Assembly: GCA_017550745.1 (NCBI GenBank)
Contig: JAFZOG010000148.1
Location: forward strand, 1-64,000
DNA from: Clostridia bacterium
GTDB lineage: Bacteria; Bacillota; Clostridia; Christensenellales; Aristaeellaceae
Direction: 5' to 3'
DNA: 64,000 bases
Shown here: positions 24,589 through 33,135 of the stretch, in pieces
Layout of the letters: each line of letters opens with the position of its first letter
How positions within the stretch are numbered: position 1 is the stretch's first letter
Position numbers and translations under genes: made by a program
The notes under the pieces: model-generated
The model's input: the letters and a program-made list of their open reading frames with translations, nothing else
What the model was told of the DNA's origin: nothing
Database searches by the model: none

Positions 24589-25905
24589 ATGCGCAAAAAG
24601 CGCCGCGGCCTCAGCCTGGGCAGTATCCTGACCATTTGCCTGACGGTGGCCGTCATCGCCGGGTGTGCCTTCCTGTTTTCCAGGATACGCGGCGGCATTT
24701 CCAACGCTTCCATGGACGCGAAGCGGATGATCGGCGCGGTGCACTCCTTCATGCAAGGCGCGGGCACGGAAAGCCAGCCTTCCCTTACCGTACGCACAGT
24801 GACCGTCACCCTGGCTCCCGTCACGCAGCCGCCCGCCACCCCCGTGCCTGTCACGCCTGCCCCGGCGCAGGACCTCTATCAGCCGTTTTCCTTTACGCTG
24901 ACCGCGGGCGGGCTGATTTCCTTTCAAAGCGAGATCTCCGATTCGGTTTACGACAAGACGGAAAAAACCCTGGATTACCAGCCCGTCGTGCAGCTGATCC
25001 GTTCAAAGATCAACAGCGATGTGAACCTGGCCACCCTGCCGCAGACCATCAACACCGCCGACCGGAAATACAGCGACGTGATCGCTCCCGCGGAAGCCGC
25101 CGCCGCCCTGCAGTCCATGGGCTTTGACCAAATCGCGCTGGGGACGGAGCACATCCTCGACCAGGGCCAACAGGGGGCGGAAGATACCGTATCTGTCTTA
25201 CAAAGCCGCAGCCTGGGCTGCGTCGGCATCAACGTTTCAGGCGCGTCCAGGATCCGCCTGGTTCAGGTGAACGGCAGCCTGATCGCCATTCTATCCTACA
25301 CCGACGTCCTTACCTCCAAGAGCAAAAACGCCCTGGCCAAGCAGAATAGCCTGCTGTCCCTTTACGATGAGGATACTGCCCGCGCAGATATCCAGTCCGC
25401 CCGAAACGCGGGCGCCCGGTGCGTGATCGTGTGCATGTACTGGGGCAGGCAGGACGCCGTCTCCGTAACCACCGCGCAGAAAAAAAACGCCCTGGACCTG
25501 GCTGAAATGGGCGCGGACGTGATCCTGGGCACGCGCCCCAGCCGCGTGCTGCCCATGGAACTGATCTACTGCACCGGCCCGGACGGGGAAACCCATACGG
25601 CGTTCGTGGCGTATTCCCTGGGCACGCTGCTGACGGAATCCCGCGAAGCTTTCGATATATGCGGCCTGCTTTTGCATATGCGCCTGCGCAGCGACGAGCG
25701 GGGGATGATGCACTTTGAAAGCATCGAATATACGCCCACCTATATCTGGCGGCAAAGCATGGAGGGGAAGATCAGGTACCGCCTGATTTGCAGCAATGAG
25801 CCGCCGCCGGAAGGAATGAGCGTCAATCAAAGGGGCGTCCTGGAGCGCTCCCTGGCACGCATTCAAAGCATCATGGAGAATAGCCCGGCTAAAGAAAGAA
25901 AATGA
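24589..25905 (+). CDS. CapA-like protein with degenerate metal-site motifs
   Basis: 438 residues. A membrane anchor (about 13-33) is followed by a Pro/Thr-rich linker (APVTQPPATPVPVTPAPAQ) and an extracytoplasmic domain of the CapA/PGA_cap type, related to metallophosphatases and poly-gamma-glutamate synthesis. The typical NNH motif is replaced (GTEHILDQGQQG), the HWG motif reads YWGRQ, and GxHPHxxQP reads GTRPSRVLPME. The metal ligands therefore look lost, pointing to a structural or binding role. AAAGGAG precedes the ATG, 50 bases after hom. Family assignment is by motif spacing and moderate. Confidence 0.65.
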   Translation: MRKKRRGLSLGSILTICLTVAVIAGCAFLFSRIRGGISNASMDAKRMIGAVHSFMQGAGTESQPSLTVRTVTVTLAPVTQPPATPVPVTPAPAQDLYQPFSFTLTAGGLISFQSEISDSVYDKTEKTLDYQPVVQLIRSKINSDVNLATLPQTINTADRKYSDVIAPAEAAAALQSMGFDQIALGTEHILDQGQQGAEDTVSVLQSRSLGCVGINVSGASRIRLVQVNGSLIAILSYTDVLTSKSKNALAKQNSLLSLYDEDTARADIQSARNAGARCVIVCMYWGRQDAVSVTTAQKKNALDLAEMGADVILGTRPSRVLPMELIYCTGPDGETHTAFVAYSLGTLLTESREAFDICGLLLHMRLRSDERGMMHFESIEYTPTYIWRQSMEGKIRYRLICSNEPPPEGMSVNQRGVLERSLARIQSIMENSPAKERK

Positions 25906-25941
25906 CGCGGTTACAACAAAAGAGAGACGATGGAGTCATGT

Positions 25942-26880
25942 ATGGCTGATTTTCTGTTTGCCCTGAACACGGTGCTTCCCCTGCTGCTGCTTATGTCGCT
26001 GGGCTGGTTCTGCCGCAGGACCGGCCTGCTGACCGACACGCTGGTCAAGGGCGTGAATCAGCTGGTGTTCCGGGTGTTCCTGCCGGTGAATCTGTGCGTC
26101 AGCGTGATGAACACGCCCTATGACACGTCGATTTCCATCAGCGCTTTTCTCCTGGCGGGGATCGGTTTGGCGCTTGATTTCGGCGTTTTATTCCTGCTGG
26201 TGCCCCGGATTGAAAAAGATCGGCGGAAAATCGGCGTGATGATCCAGGGCATGGCCCGGGGCAATTACGCCTTTTTCGGTATCCCGCTGGTGGCGATGCT
26301 GTTTCCCGGCCAGGATACGTCGCTGGCTTCGCTGATGGTGGTCGTGACCATCCCGGCATACAACATCCTGTCCGTGGCGGCGCTGTGCGTCTACGGGGAA
26401 GGGAAAGCGCGGCTGGGAACGGTGCTGCTGAACATCGTGAAAAACCCGCTGATCATCGGCACAGCCTTCGGGTATCTGTTCTGGATGCTTCGCTTCCAGC
26501 CTCCGGCCTTCATCCGTACCACGATGGCGGATATATCCAAGGTGGCGACGCCGCTGGCGCTGTTTACCCTGGGCGGGGCCATTCAGTTTTCCCGGGCGAA
26601 GGGGCATTTGCGGCAGCTGCTGGTTGCGGTGCCGTGGAAACTGATCGTATCCCCCTTGGTTTTCATGGGCGCCGCCGTATGGATGGGGATCCGGGGCATT
26701 GCTTTGGCCTGTATCTATATCGCTTTCGGCGCGCCGACGGCGGTTTCTTCCTATCCCATGGCCCAGCAGATGGGCGGCGACGGAGAGCTTGCCGCGGAAA
26801 TCGTGGCGGTCACCAGCGCGCTGTGCATCCTGACCACCTTCCTGTTCGTGTTTGCCATGAAGCGCATGGGGCTGATTTGA
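25942..26880 (+). CDS. AEC-family transporter
   Basis: 312 residues with about ten membrane segments, typical of the auxin-efflux-carrier family, whose bacterial members carry malate, other organic anions or unknown solutes. The second helix begins LLLLMSLGWFCRRTGLL. The GNYAFFGIPLVAMLFPG segment near residue 110 and the C-terminal FGAPTAVSSYPMAQQMGGD are the two conserved crossover motifs. The ATG at 25942 has GGAG six bases upstream and is preferred to that at 25930. The substrate is unknown. Confidence 0.85.
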   Translation: MADFLFALNTVLPLLLLMSLGWFCRRTGLLTDTLVKGVNQLVFRVFLPVNLCVSVMNTPYDTSISISAFLLAGIGLALDFGVLFLLVPRIEKDRRKIGVMIQGMARGNYAFFGIPLVAMLFPGQDTSLASLMVVVTIPAYNILSVAALCVYGEGKARLGTVLLNIVKNPLIIGTAFGYLFWMLRFQPPAFIRTTMADISKVATPLALFTLGGAIQFSRAKGHLRQLLVAVPWKLIVSPLVFMGAAVWMGIRGIALACIYIAFGAPTAVSSYPMAQQMGGDGELAAEIVAVTSALCILTTFLFVFAMKRMGLI

Positions 26881-26896
26881 TCTTTGGTGCACGTAA

Positions 26897-27187
26897 AAAA
26901 CGGCAGAGGCTTTCGCCTTCTGCCGTTTGAGGGTGTCGACACCCTGCCATCGAAAGTCAGCTAAAGCTGTCTTTCGATGGAAACATCAATTTCTTGTAAA
27001 ATGGCATTTCCTGCGGAAACGCTCATTTTACGGCCAGAAATTGATATAGGAAGCAACCTACGGTTGCTCCTCGGCGACGTACACGCCGCCGCCTGCGGAT
27101 TTGAAATCGAAGGGCTGCGGTCCTTCGATGCATCCCAGGGGTTTTTCGACAATCTAAAACGGCAGAGGCTTTCGCCTTCTGCCGTTT
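26897..27187. repeat. Structured intergenic element bounded by duplicated terminator hairpins
   Basis: A 32-bp hairpin sequence occurs twice in the same orientation, at 26897-26928 and 27156-27187. The outer faces carry T-runs: six T on the minus strand at the left copy and six on the plus strand at the right copy. So the pair terminates the convergent AEC and typA genes. The 227 bases between are almost all inverted repeats: 26930-26945 (16-bp perfect palindrome), 26947-26980, a long hairpin 26985-27045, 27049-27069, and 27106-27129. No open frame is convincing. It may be an inserted small element or an RNA. Confidence 0.7.
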
Positions 27188-27199
27188 TTTGATTCTCGG

Positions 27200-29029
27200 T
27201 CAATCAGCTTGTTTTGCCCGGGCGGCGGCTTTGGCGCGCAGCTCGTGGCTCAGGGTGCGCTTGCGCATCCGCAGGGACTTAGGCGTGATTTCCAGCAGCT
27301 CGTCGTCATCAATGAATTCCAGGCATTCTTCCAGCGTCAGCGGGTGGATGGACACCAAGCGCAGGCTGTCCTCGGAGGCGGAGGCGTTGCGCATGTTGGT
27401 CACATGCTTGGCCTTGCATACGTTCACCACAATGTCGCCGGGACGGCTGGACTCGCCGCAGATCATGCCGCCGTACACGGCCACCTGATTGCCGATGAAC
27501 AAAGTGCCCCGGTCCTGCACGTTGAACAGGGCGTACTGGGTGGTTTCTCCGGTCTCATAGCACACCAGGGCGCCGACATTGCGGTGGGGAATGTCGCCTT
27601 TGTAGTCCTCATAATGGTCGAACACAGCGCTCATGATGCCTTCGCCCCGGGTATCGGTCATAAATTCAGAGCGATACCCGAACAGGCCCCTGGACGGCAC
27701 CAGGAATTCCAACCGCACCCGGTCGCCGCCGTTCATGGATTCCAGCGTGCCGCGGCGCCGCCCGATCTTTTCGATCACGGCCCCGGCATACGCCTGGGGC
27801 ACGTCGGCCACCATGCGCTCCACGGGCTCCTGCTTGCGCCCGTCCTCATAGCGGTAAATCACCTCAGGCTTGCTCACCTGGAATTCATAGCCCTCGCGCC
27901 GCATGGTTTCGATCAGGATGGAAAGGTGCAGCTCACCGCGCCCCCAGACCTCAAACTGGTCGGGCGTCTCGCCGTCCTTGACGCGCAGGGATACATCGGT
28001 TTCCAATTCCCGGTACAGCCGGGCCCGAAGGTGGCGGCTGGTGACATATGTGCCTTCCCGCCCCGCGAAGGGAGAGTCGTTCACAGAGAAGGTCATGGTC
28101 ACAGTGGGCTCCGTGATGGCCACAAAAGGCAGGGCTTCGGGGGTCATGGGGGCACAGACCGTATCGCCGATGGAAATGTCGGCAAGGCCGGTGAGGGCCA
28201 CGATATCGCCCATGCCCACTTCCTCGGCGGGCACGCGCTTTAAGCCGTCGTACAGGGACAGGCCCGTCAGCCGCCAGGGAGCGGACACCTGATCGCTCTG
28301 GGCATTGCAGCGCACCACCATCATGTTATCCTTCAGGGTGCCGCGGGAAATGCGCCCGATGCCGATGCGGCCCACATAATCGTTATAGTCGATGGTGGAA
28401 ATCAGCACCTGCGCGGGGCCGTCCGGGTCGCCTTCAGGGGCAGGGATGTACTTCATGATGGTGTCAAACAGCGGCCGCAGATCCGTGCCGGGCTGGCTCA
28501 AATCCAAAGTAGCAGTGCCCGCGCGGGCGGAAGCGTAAATGATCGGCCGGTCCAGCGTTTCCGGGTCAGCGTCCAGCTCGATCAAAAGATCCACCAGCTC
28601 GTCCACCACTTCCTCGCAGCGGGCGTCGGGGCGGTCCACCTTATTCACCACCAGCAGCACCGGCAGCTTCAGCCCCAGCGCCTTTTGCAGCACGAAACGG
28701 GTCTGAGGCATGGGGCCTTCAAAGCTGTCCACCAGCAGCAGCACGCCATCCACCATCTTGAGCACCCGCTCCACCTCGCCGCCGAAATCGGCGTGGCCGG
28801 GGGTGTCCACGATGTTGATCTTGGCATTGCCGTAATGCACGGCAGTATTCTTGGCTAAAATGGTAATGCCGCGCTCACGCTCCAGGTCATTGGAGTCCAT
28901 CACGCGCTCTGCCACCTGCTGATTCTGACGAAACACGCCGCCCTGGCGCAGCATCTGGTCCACCAGGGTGGTCTTTCCGTGGTCAACGTGGGCGATAATC
29001 GCGATATTGCGGATATCATTGCGAATCAT
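27200..29029 (-). CDS. typA: Ribosome-associated GTPase TypA/BipA
   Basis: 609 residues from [20 protein letters not shown], the usual family start; a longer frame to 29068 is not supported. GTPase motifs are [10 protein letters not shown], switch I in [25 protein letters not shown] and SARAG. EF-G-like domains III and V and the TypA-specific C-terminal domain follow, including [18 protein letters not shown]. It acts on 50S subunit assembly and stress adaptation. It has its own promoter (29072-29101) and stops at the hairpin element 26897-27187. Confidence 0.95.
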   Translation of the reverse strand: MIRNDIRNIAIIAHVDHGKTTLVDQMLRQGGVFRQNQQVAERVMDSNDLERERGITILAKNTAVHYGNAKINIVDTPGHADFGGEVERVLKMVDGVLLLVDSFEGPMPQTRFVLQKALGLKLPVLLVVNKVDRPDARCEEVVDELVDLLIELDADPETLDRPIIYASARAGTATLDLSQPGTDLRPLFDTIMKYIPAPEGDPDGPAQVLISTIDYNDYVGRIGIGRISRGTLKDNMMVVRCNAQSDQVSAPWRLTGLSLYDGLKRVPAEEVGMGDIVALTGLADISIGDTVCAPMTPEALPFVAITEPTVTMTFSVNDSPFAGREGTYVTSRHLRARLYRELETDVSLRVKDGETPDQFEVWGRGELHLSILIETMRREGYEFQVSKPEVIYRYEDGRKQEPVERMVADVPQAYAGAVIEKIGRRRGTLESMNGGDRVRLEFLVPSRGLFGYRSEFMTDTRGEGIMSAVFDHYEDYKGDIPHRNVGALVCYETGETTQYALFNVQDRGTLFIGNQVAVYGGMICGESSRPGDIVVNVCKAKHVTNMRNASASEDSLRLVSIHPLTLEECLEFIDDDELLEITPKSLRMRKRTLSHELRAKAAARAKQAD

Positions 29030-29071
29030 AAATTCCGTCTTCTCCCTCCAGTCGTAAAAAACCAACAAGGT

Positions 29072-29101
29072 ATTCTACATCGGTTTTTCTTGGTTTGTCA
29101 A
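29072..29101 (-). promoter_or_regulatory. Promoter of typA
   Basis: Minus-strand TTGACA (29101-29096), 18-base spacer, TAGAAT (29077-29072). Confidence 0.65.
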
Positions 29102-29143
29102 CCTTTTCAGCCGCTTTATTTCCTTTTTTTCGAGAAAAAGCGG

Positions 29144-29172
29144 TTGACTTTCCTTTCCTTTCATGGTATACT
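29144..29172 (+). promoter_or_regulatory. Promoter of the rplU-prp-rpmA operon
   Basis: TTGACT (29144-29149), 17-base spacer, TATACT (29167-29172). Confidence 0.75.
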
Positions 29173-29178
29173 TCATCG

Positions 29179-29291
29179 GTAAACCGCTCGGGAGGGGCTT
29201 GTTAAAGCGCGCTCGCGCTGCCCCATGGCTGAAATACGCCTCCTTTCCCTCCGTGGAAGCCCGGCGAGAAAAAACAGGAGGTGCTGCTGAA
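29179..29291 (+). promoter_or_regulatory. Leader of the L21 operon, possible L21-binding RNA
   Basis: About 113 bases separate the predicted transcription start from rplU. Firmicute L21 operons commonly have an autoregulatory L21 leader. This segment can fold (for example GGGGC at 29194-29198 facing GCCCC at 29219-29223), but I cannot confirm the family consensus by eye. Confidence 0.35.
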
Positions 29292-29597
29292 ATGTACGCG
29301 ATTATTGCAACTGGCGGCAAACAGTATCGGGTGTCCGAGGGCGACACCATCTACATCGAAAAGCTGGAAAATGAAGTGGGCGAAGTGGTCACGTTCCCCG
29401 TGATGATGCTCTCCGGCGAAACCATCGAGGTGGGCAATCCCTACCTGACCGGCGCCAGCGTGACCGGCAAGATCGTTCGCCACGGCAAAGGCGAAAAGAT
29501 CATCGTCTTCAAGTACAAGAGCAAGAAGAACTATCGCCGCAAGGCTGGCCACCGTCAGCCCTTCACCCAGGTGGAAATCACCGGCATCAACGCTTGA
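29292..29597 (+). CDS. rplU: 50S ribosomal protein L21
   Basis: 101 residues, full length. The start [20 protein letters not shown] and the C-terminal [19 protein letters not shown] are diagnostic. AGGAGGTG precedes the ATG. It is first in the conserved L21-Prp-L27 operon. Confidence 0.97.
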   Translation: MYAIIATGGKQYRVSEGDTIYIEKLENEVGEVVTFPVMMLSGETIEVGNPYLTGASVTGKIVRHGKGEKIIVFKYKSKKNYRRKAGHRQPFTQVEITGINA

Positions 29598-29601
29598 TTC
29601 C

Positions 29602-29913
29602 ATGATCCGCGTAACGCTGCATTCCCGTGGTGAAATGATCACCGGCTTTGAAGTGACCGGCCATGCCGGATACGCCGAAGCGGGAAATGACATCGTGTGC
29701 GCCGCCGTATCCATCCTTACCACCACCTGCGCAAACGCCCTGGAGAGCGTGGCGGGGGTGAAGCCGATGGTGAAGGCGAGTGAGGGTTATATGCTCCTGG
29801 CGCTTCCCAGCGGAAGCGGCCATGACGCGCAGGTGATCCTACGGTCCATGCGCCAGGGCTTAAGGGATCTGGCAGGGGAATATTCCCGGTATCTTCTTCT
29901 GAAAGAACAGTAA
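29602..29913 (+). CDS. prp: Ribosomal-processing cysteine protease Prp
   Basis: 103 residues. The catalytic His and Cys are in [20 protein letters not shown] (His near residue 21, Cys near 33). In Firmicutes, Prp removes the N-terminal extension of L27 and is essential in Staphylococcus aureus. The ATG lies four bases after the rplU stop with no own ribosome site, so translation is probably coupled. The following L27 carries the matching extension. Confidence 0.93.
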   Translation: MIRVTLHSRGEMITGFEVTGHAGYAEAGNDIVCAAVSILTTTCANALESVAGVKPMVKASEGYMLLALPSGSGHDAQVILRSMRQGLRDLAGEYSRYLLLKEQ

Positions 29914-29930
29914 AAATGGAGGTAATCATC

Positions 29931-30224
29931 ATGTTGAAGCTCAATCTTCAGCTTTTCGCCCATAAAAAAGGTATGGGTTCCACCCGGAACGGCCGCGACA
30001 GCGAAAGCAAGCGCCTGGGCCCGAAGCGGGCTGACGGCCAGTTCGTGCTCGCCGGCAACATCCTCGTGCGTCAGCGCGGCACCAAGATCCTGCCTGGCCT
30101 GAACGTTGGCATCGGCAAGGACGACACCCTGTTCGCCAAGGCGGACGGCGTGATGAAATTCGAGCGCAAGGGCAAGTTCAAGAAACAGGTTTCCGTGCAT
30201 CCCACCGAGACCGCCGCCCAGTAA
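29931..30224 (+). CDS. rpmA: 50S ribosomal protein L27 with Prp-cleaved extension
   Basis: 97 residues from the ATG at 29931 with GGAGGT upstream. The N-terminus [20 protein letters not shown] contains the LNLQLFA extension whose cleavage exposes AHKKG-type residues reaching the peptidyl-transferase centre. The rest is a normal L27 ([20 protein letters not shown]). Confidence 0.96.
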   Translation: MLKLNLQLFAHKKGMGSTRNGRDSESKRLGPKRADGQFVLAGNILVRQRGTKILPGLNVGIGKDDTLFAKADGVMKFERKGKFKKQVSVHPTETAAQ

Positions 30225-30239
30225 CGGACAAGAAAAAGA

Positions 30240-30272
30240 GCCGCTTTCCCATCACGGAAAAGCGGCCTTTAT
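30240..30272 (+). terminator. Terminator of the L21-L27 operon
   Basis: GCCGCTTTCC (30240-30249) pairs with GGAAAAGCGGC (30256-30266) with one bulge, followed by CTTTATTAT. The next gene starts 20 bases later, so some read-through may occur. Confidence 0.7.
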
Positions 30273-30286
30273 TATGTGGAGGACGT

Positions 30287-30877
30287 ATGCCGAAAGAGTA
30301 CGAGGAATTTTACCATCTTGAAACAGAACGCCTGCTCCTGCGTCCTTTCACAGAAGCGGATTATCCCCTGATCCTGCGCATTTCCTCCGATCAGGCCACC
30401 ACGGAATACCTGTATTTTTGGGGCCGCATCGGTTCTACGCCTGAATCCGACGCGAAGCGTTATCTGGAATACGCCATGGACAGTTGGTCGGCGTCCCCCA
30501 TCCGCGCCAGGGAATTCTGCCTTGTGGTGAAAGAAACCGGCGAAGCCATCGGAAACGGCAGTGTGGAATGGGCGGCCGATGAGCCCGGAACAGCCGAGCT
30601 CGGCTGGATCCTGCTGCCCGGCCACCGCGGAAAAGGCTATGCCACCGAAGCAGGCCGGGAACTGATACGGGCGGCGTTTGAAATCATGGGGGCGGATACC
30701 GTCATCGCCCACTGCGACAGCCGGAACCGGGCGTCCAGGAACGTGATGGAACGGTTGGGGATGACGCTGCGTGAAACCGTGCCCGAAGCCCGTCCCGCCA
30801 AGCGCGCGGGAGAAAAAAAGGGGGACGAATGCACCTATGCCCTGAACAGGGAATCATCGTCCCCACCAGCGCTTTAA
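30287..30877 (+). CDS. GNAT-family N-acetyltransferase (RimJ/RimL-like)
   Basis: 196 residues. Typical RimJ-like start ETERLLLRPFTEADYPLILR. The acetyl-CoA loop is ELGWILLPGHRGKGYATEAG near residue 105, followed by IAHCDSRNRASRNVMERLGM. Such enzymes acetylate ribosomal proteins, antibiotics or other amines; no substrate can be deduced. TGGAGG precedes the ATG. It sits between the L27 terminator and the rho leader and has its own terminator. Confidence 0.88.
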   Translation: MPKEYEEFYHLETERLLLRPFTEADYPLILRISSDQATTEYLYFWGRIGSTPESDAKRYLEYAMDSWSASPIRAREFCLVVKETGEAIGNGSVEWAADEPGTAELGWILLPGHRGKGYATEAGRELIRAAFEIMGADTVIAHCDSRNRASRNVMERLGMTLRETVPEARPAKRAGEKKGDECTYALNRESSSPPAL

Positions 30878-30903
30878 ACATACAGCTTTTCCGTTACGAC
30901 GCG

Positions 30904-30934
30904 CGGTTTTCATTCTGCATGAAAACCGTTTTTT
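30904..30934 (+). terminator. Terminator of the GNAT gene
   Basis: CGGTTTTCAT (30904-30913), five-base loop, ATGAAAACCG (30919-30928), then six T. Confidence 0.85.
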
Positions 30935-30981
30935 CGTGAAAAATATCAGGCCGTATGCGCAGAATTATTTCATGCGGTTGG

Positions 30982-31010
30982 TTGAAATTTTCATTTTAAT
31001 TTGATATAAT
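30982..31010 (+). promoter_or_regulatory. Promoter of the rho-like gene
   Basis: TTGAAA (30982-30987), 17-base spacer, TATAAT (31005-31010). It gives a leader of about 180 bases. Confidence 0.75.
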
Positions 31011-31016
31011 ACATTT

Positions 31017-31053
31017 AACGGCGGAATCTTCAACCGCGCCGTTCAGTTTTTTT
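31017..31053 (+). terminator. Leader terminator/attenuator of the rho-like gene
   Basis: AACGGCG (31017-31023) pairs with CGCCGTT (31037-31043), and seven T follow at 31047-31053. It begins at or just after the predicted transcription start and lies 145 bases before the start codon, so it could limit expression of the gene. Confidence 0.5.
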
Positions 31054-31198
31054 GAGAAAGAAGCATGCAATGAAAGTTTGTTAACGCCCTTTTTCCAATG
31101 GAAATGGATATCCGCTGGGCCTGCTCTTCCGTTTTTTCACGGACAGAGTGCTTCTGTTTGTCATTTCATCATTCACCACAGTATCAAGGAGGATATGG

Positions 31199-33049
31199 AT
31201 GAGCGAGTCTTTTGAAAAAATGTCTGTGATCGAGCTTCGTCAAAAAGCAAAAGAAATGGGCGTAAAGCTGGGTGCAGGGATCAATAAACAGGGGATCGTG
31301 GATAAATTAAACGAAGCCCTGGCTTCCACAGGCGCTCCCGCGCAAACGGCGCCGGAAACGGTATTCCAGGAAGAAGAAGCCGCTCCCAGGCCGATTCGTA
31401 CTGCCGCGATCATCACGGATGACGAGGAAAGCGACGAGGACGACATTCCCGTGCTCACCGCGAATCCCGCCTTGCGTTCTCCCGCGCGAATGGCAGCGCC
31501 GCACGCCGCCGCGCCTGCGCCCGGCGGGGCTTCGTCCCTCAGCACGATTTCCGCCAAAGCGCCTGCTTTCACCATGGAAGGTTCCCGCGCCTGGCACAAT
31601 CCCAGGGCGTATCAGGCCCAGCAGAATAATTATCAGCGGCCCGCTGCCGCCAATTCCTGGACCCGCCCCGCGCCGCAGGAGCAGCGCGGCTACAGCCGTC
31701 CCGATGCCCGGATGCAGCAGCAGCGGCCGCAGCAGCCTTCTTATGTCAGCCGCTTCGGTCCCGAACAGGGACAGCCGGAGCCGGAAGCCTACCGCGGATA
31801 CGGCAGCGCGCCCATCCAGCAGGATTACAGCGCCCCGCCCATGACGCAAACACCCAATCAAGGCGGATACGGCTATAATGCTTCCGGCTATGCCCCGCAT
31901 CGGGACAGCGGCACAAACGCAGGCCTGTCCGAGATCCTGGCCGCGGGCGATTTCTGCGATGGCGAAGGCGTGCTGGAAGTGCATCCCGAAGGCTACGGCT
32001 TCCTGCGCACCAACCACTACCTGCCGGGCAAGCAGGACATCTACATTTCCAACGCCCAGATCCGGCGTTTTTCCCTGCGCACCGGCGATCATGTGGCCGG
32101 CAAGATCAGGCCCCAGCGTGAAGCCGACCGGTACAGCGCCATGCTGTATATCACGGAAATCAACGGCTCCCATCCGGACGAAATGCCTGAGCGCGCCCGC
32201 TTTGAGGATTTGACGCCCATCTATCCCAAGAAGCGGATGACGCTGAGCGTGAAAAAGGAAAACGATCCCATCCTGCGGCTGATCGACCTCATTTGCCCCA
32301 TCGGGTTCGGCCAGCGCGCCATGCTTTGCTGCGCTGCGCGGACGGACCGGCTGGCGCTGCTGAAAAAGCTCGCTGCCCATATCGCAAAGAACTACAGCAA
32401 AGCCCATCTGATGCTGCTGCTGCTGGATGAACGGCCGGAGGAAGTGACGGACGTTTCCGACAGCGTCAACGCCGATCTGGCTTATGCCACCTTCGACGAA
32501 TCCCCGGAAAACCAGGCGCGGGCAGCCGACCTGGCGCTGGAGCGCGCCATGCGCCTTGTGGAGCAAAAGAAGGACGTGGTGCTGCTGGTGGACAGCCTGA
32601 CCCGGCTGGCGCATGCCTGCAACGCGGCGGCGCCCTCCACTGCCCGGACCCTGGGCAGCGGCCTGGCGGCAGGGGCGATGAGCAAGCCGAAGCACTTTTT
32701 CGGCGCGGCCCGGAACACCCGGGAGGGCGGCAGTCTGGCCATCATCGCCACGATACTCACGGACACCGGCAGCGAGCTGGACACCGCCATCTGTCAAAGC
32801 TTCCAGGGCAACGGGAACATGACCTGCGCGCTGAGCCAGCAGGGGCTGAACCAGCCCATGCTGATCGATCCCGCCAAGTGCGCAACCATTCACGACGAAT
32901 GGCTGCTGACAGAGCAGGAACAGGCAATCAAGCAAAAGCTGATGGACATGGTGAAGGATATGCCGCCTGCCGAGGCCATGAACGCCCTGCTTCCCCTCTT
33001 TGTCCAGGCCGAAACCAATGAACAGCTGGAAGCGCTGCTGAACAGCTGA
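31199..33049 (+). CDS. rho: Rho-like transcription termination factor with degenerate ATPase site
   Basis: 616 residues from the ATG at 31199, with AAGGAGG six bases upstream. Order: Rho N-terminal helical domain (1-42, VIELRQKAKEMGVKLGAGIN); disordered Gln/Pro/Tyr-rich linker (about 50-240); RNA-binding cold-shock-like domain (about 245-350, GVLEVHPEGYGFLRT); RecA-like core (about 355-610). DERPEEVTD (Asp410-Asp418) and VVLLVDSLTRLA (Asp465) are conserved. But the P-loop APPKAGKT of normal Rho is CAARTDRL (378-385), so the phosphate-binding Gly, Lys and Thr are gone. GSKMD is GSELD, and the basic segment containing the arginine finger is LSQQGLNQP. ATP hydrolysis looks impossible. It may be a regulatory or structural paralogue. 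Confidence 0.85.
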   Translation: MSESFEKMSVIELRQKAKEMGVKLGAGINKQGIVDKLNEALASTGAPAQTAPETVFQEEEAAPRPIRTAAIITDDEESDEDDIPVLTANPALRSPARMAAPHAAAPAPGGASSLSTISAKAPAFTMEGSRAWHNPRAYQAQQNNYQRPAAANSWTRPAPQEQRGYSRPDARMQQQRPQQPSYVSRFGPEQGQPEPEAYRGYGSAPIQQDYSAPPMTQTPNQGGYGYNASGYAPHRDSGTNAGLSEILAAGDFCDGEGVLEVHPEGYGFLRTNHYLPGKQDIYISNAQIRRFSLRTGDHVAGKIRPQREADRYSAMLYITEINGSHPDEMPERARFEDLTPIYPKKRMTLSVKKENDPILRLIDLICPIGFGQRAMLCCAARTDRLALLKKLAAHIAKNYSKAHLMLLLLDERPEEVTDVSDSVNADLAYATFDESPENQARAADLALERAMRLVEQKKDVVLLVDSLTRLAHACNAAAPSTARTLGSGLAAGAMSKPKHFFGAARNTREGGSLAIIATILTDTGSELDTAICQSFQGNGNMTCALSQQGLNQPMLIDPAKCATIHDEWLLTEQEQAIKQKLMDMVKDMPPAEAMNALLPLFVQAETNEQLEALLNS

Positions 33050-33071
33050 CGGCGCGGCAGAAGCATACAGC

Positions 33072-33106
33072 AAAACGGAGAAACGCGAAAAACGTTTCTC
33101 CGTTTT
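33072..33106. terminator. Bidirectional terminator between rho and rodA
   Basis: AAAACGGAGAAACG (33072-33085) pairs with CGTTTCTCCGTTTT (33093-33106), a 14-bp perfect stem with terminal T-runs in both directions. It serves the rho-like gene (plus) and the rodA operon (minus). Confidence 0.85.
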
Positions 33107-33135
33107 ATTATGTGTGTACTGTGCCGCGGTGGCCG

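Noticed and set aside
26897..27187. CRISPR array
   Set aside because: There are only two copies of a palindromic terminator 259 bases apart and no regular spacers or cas genes.
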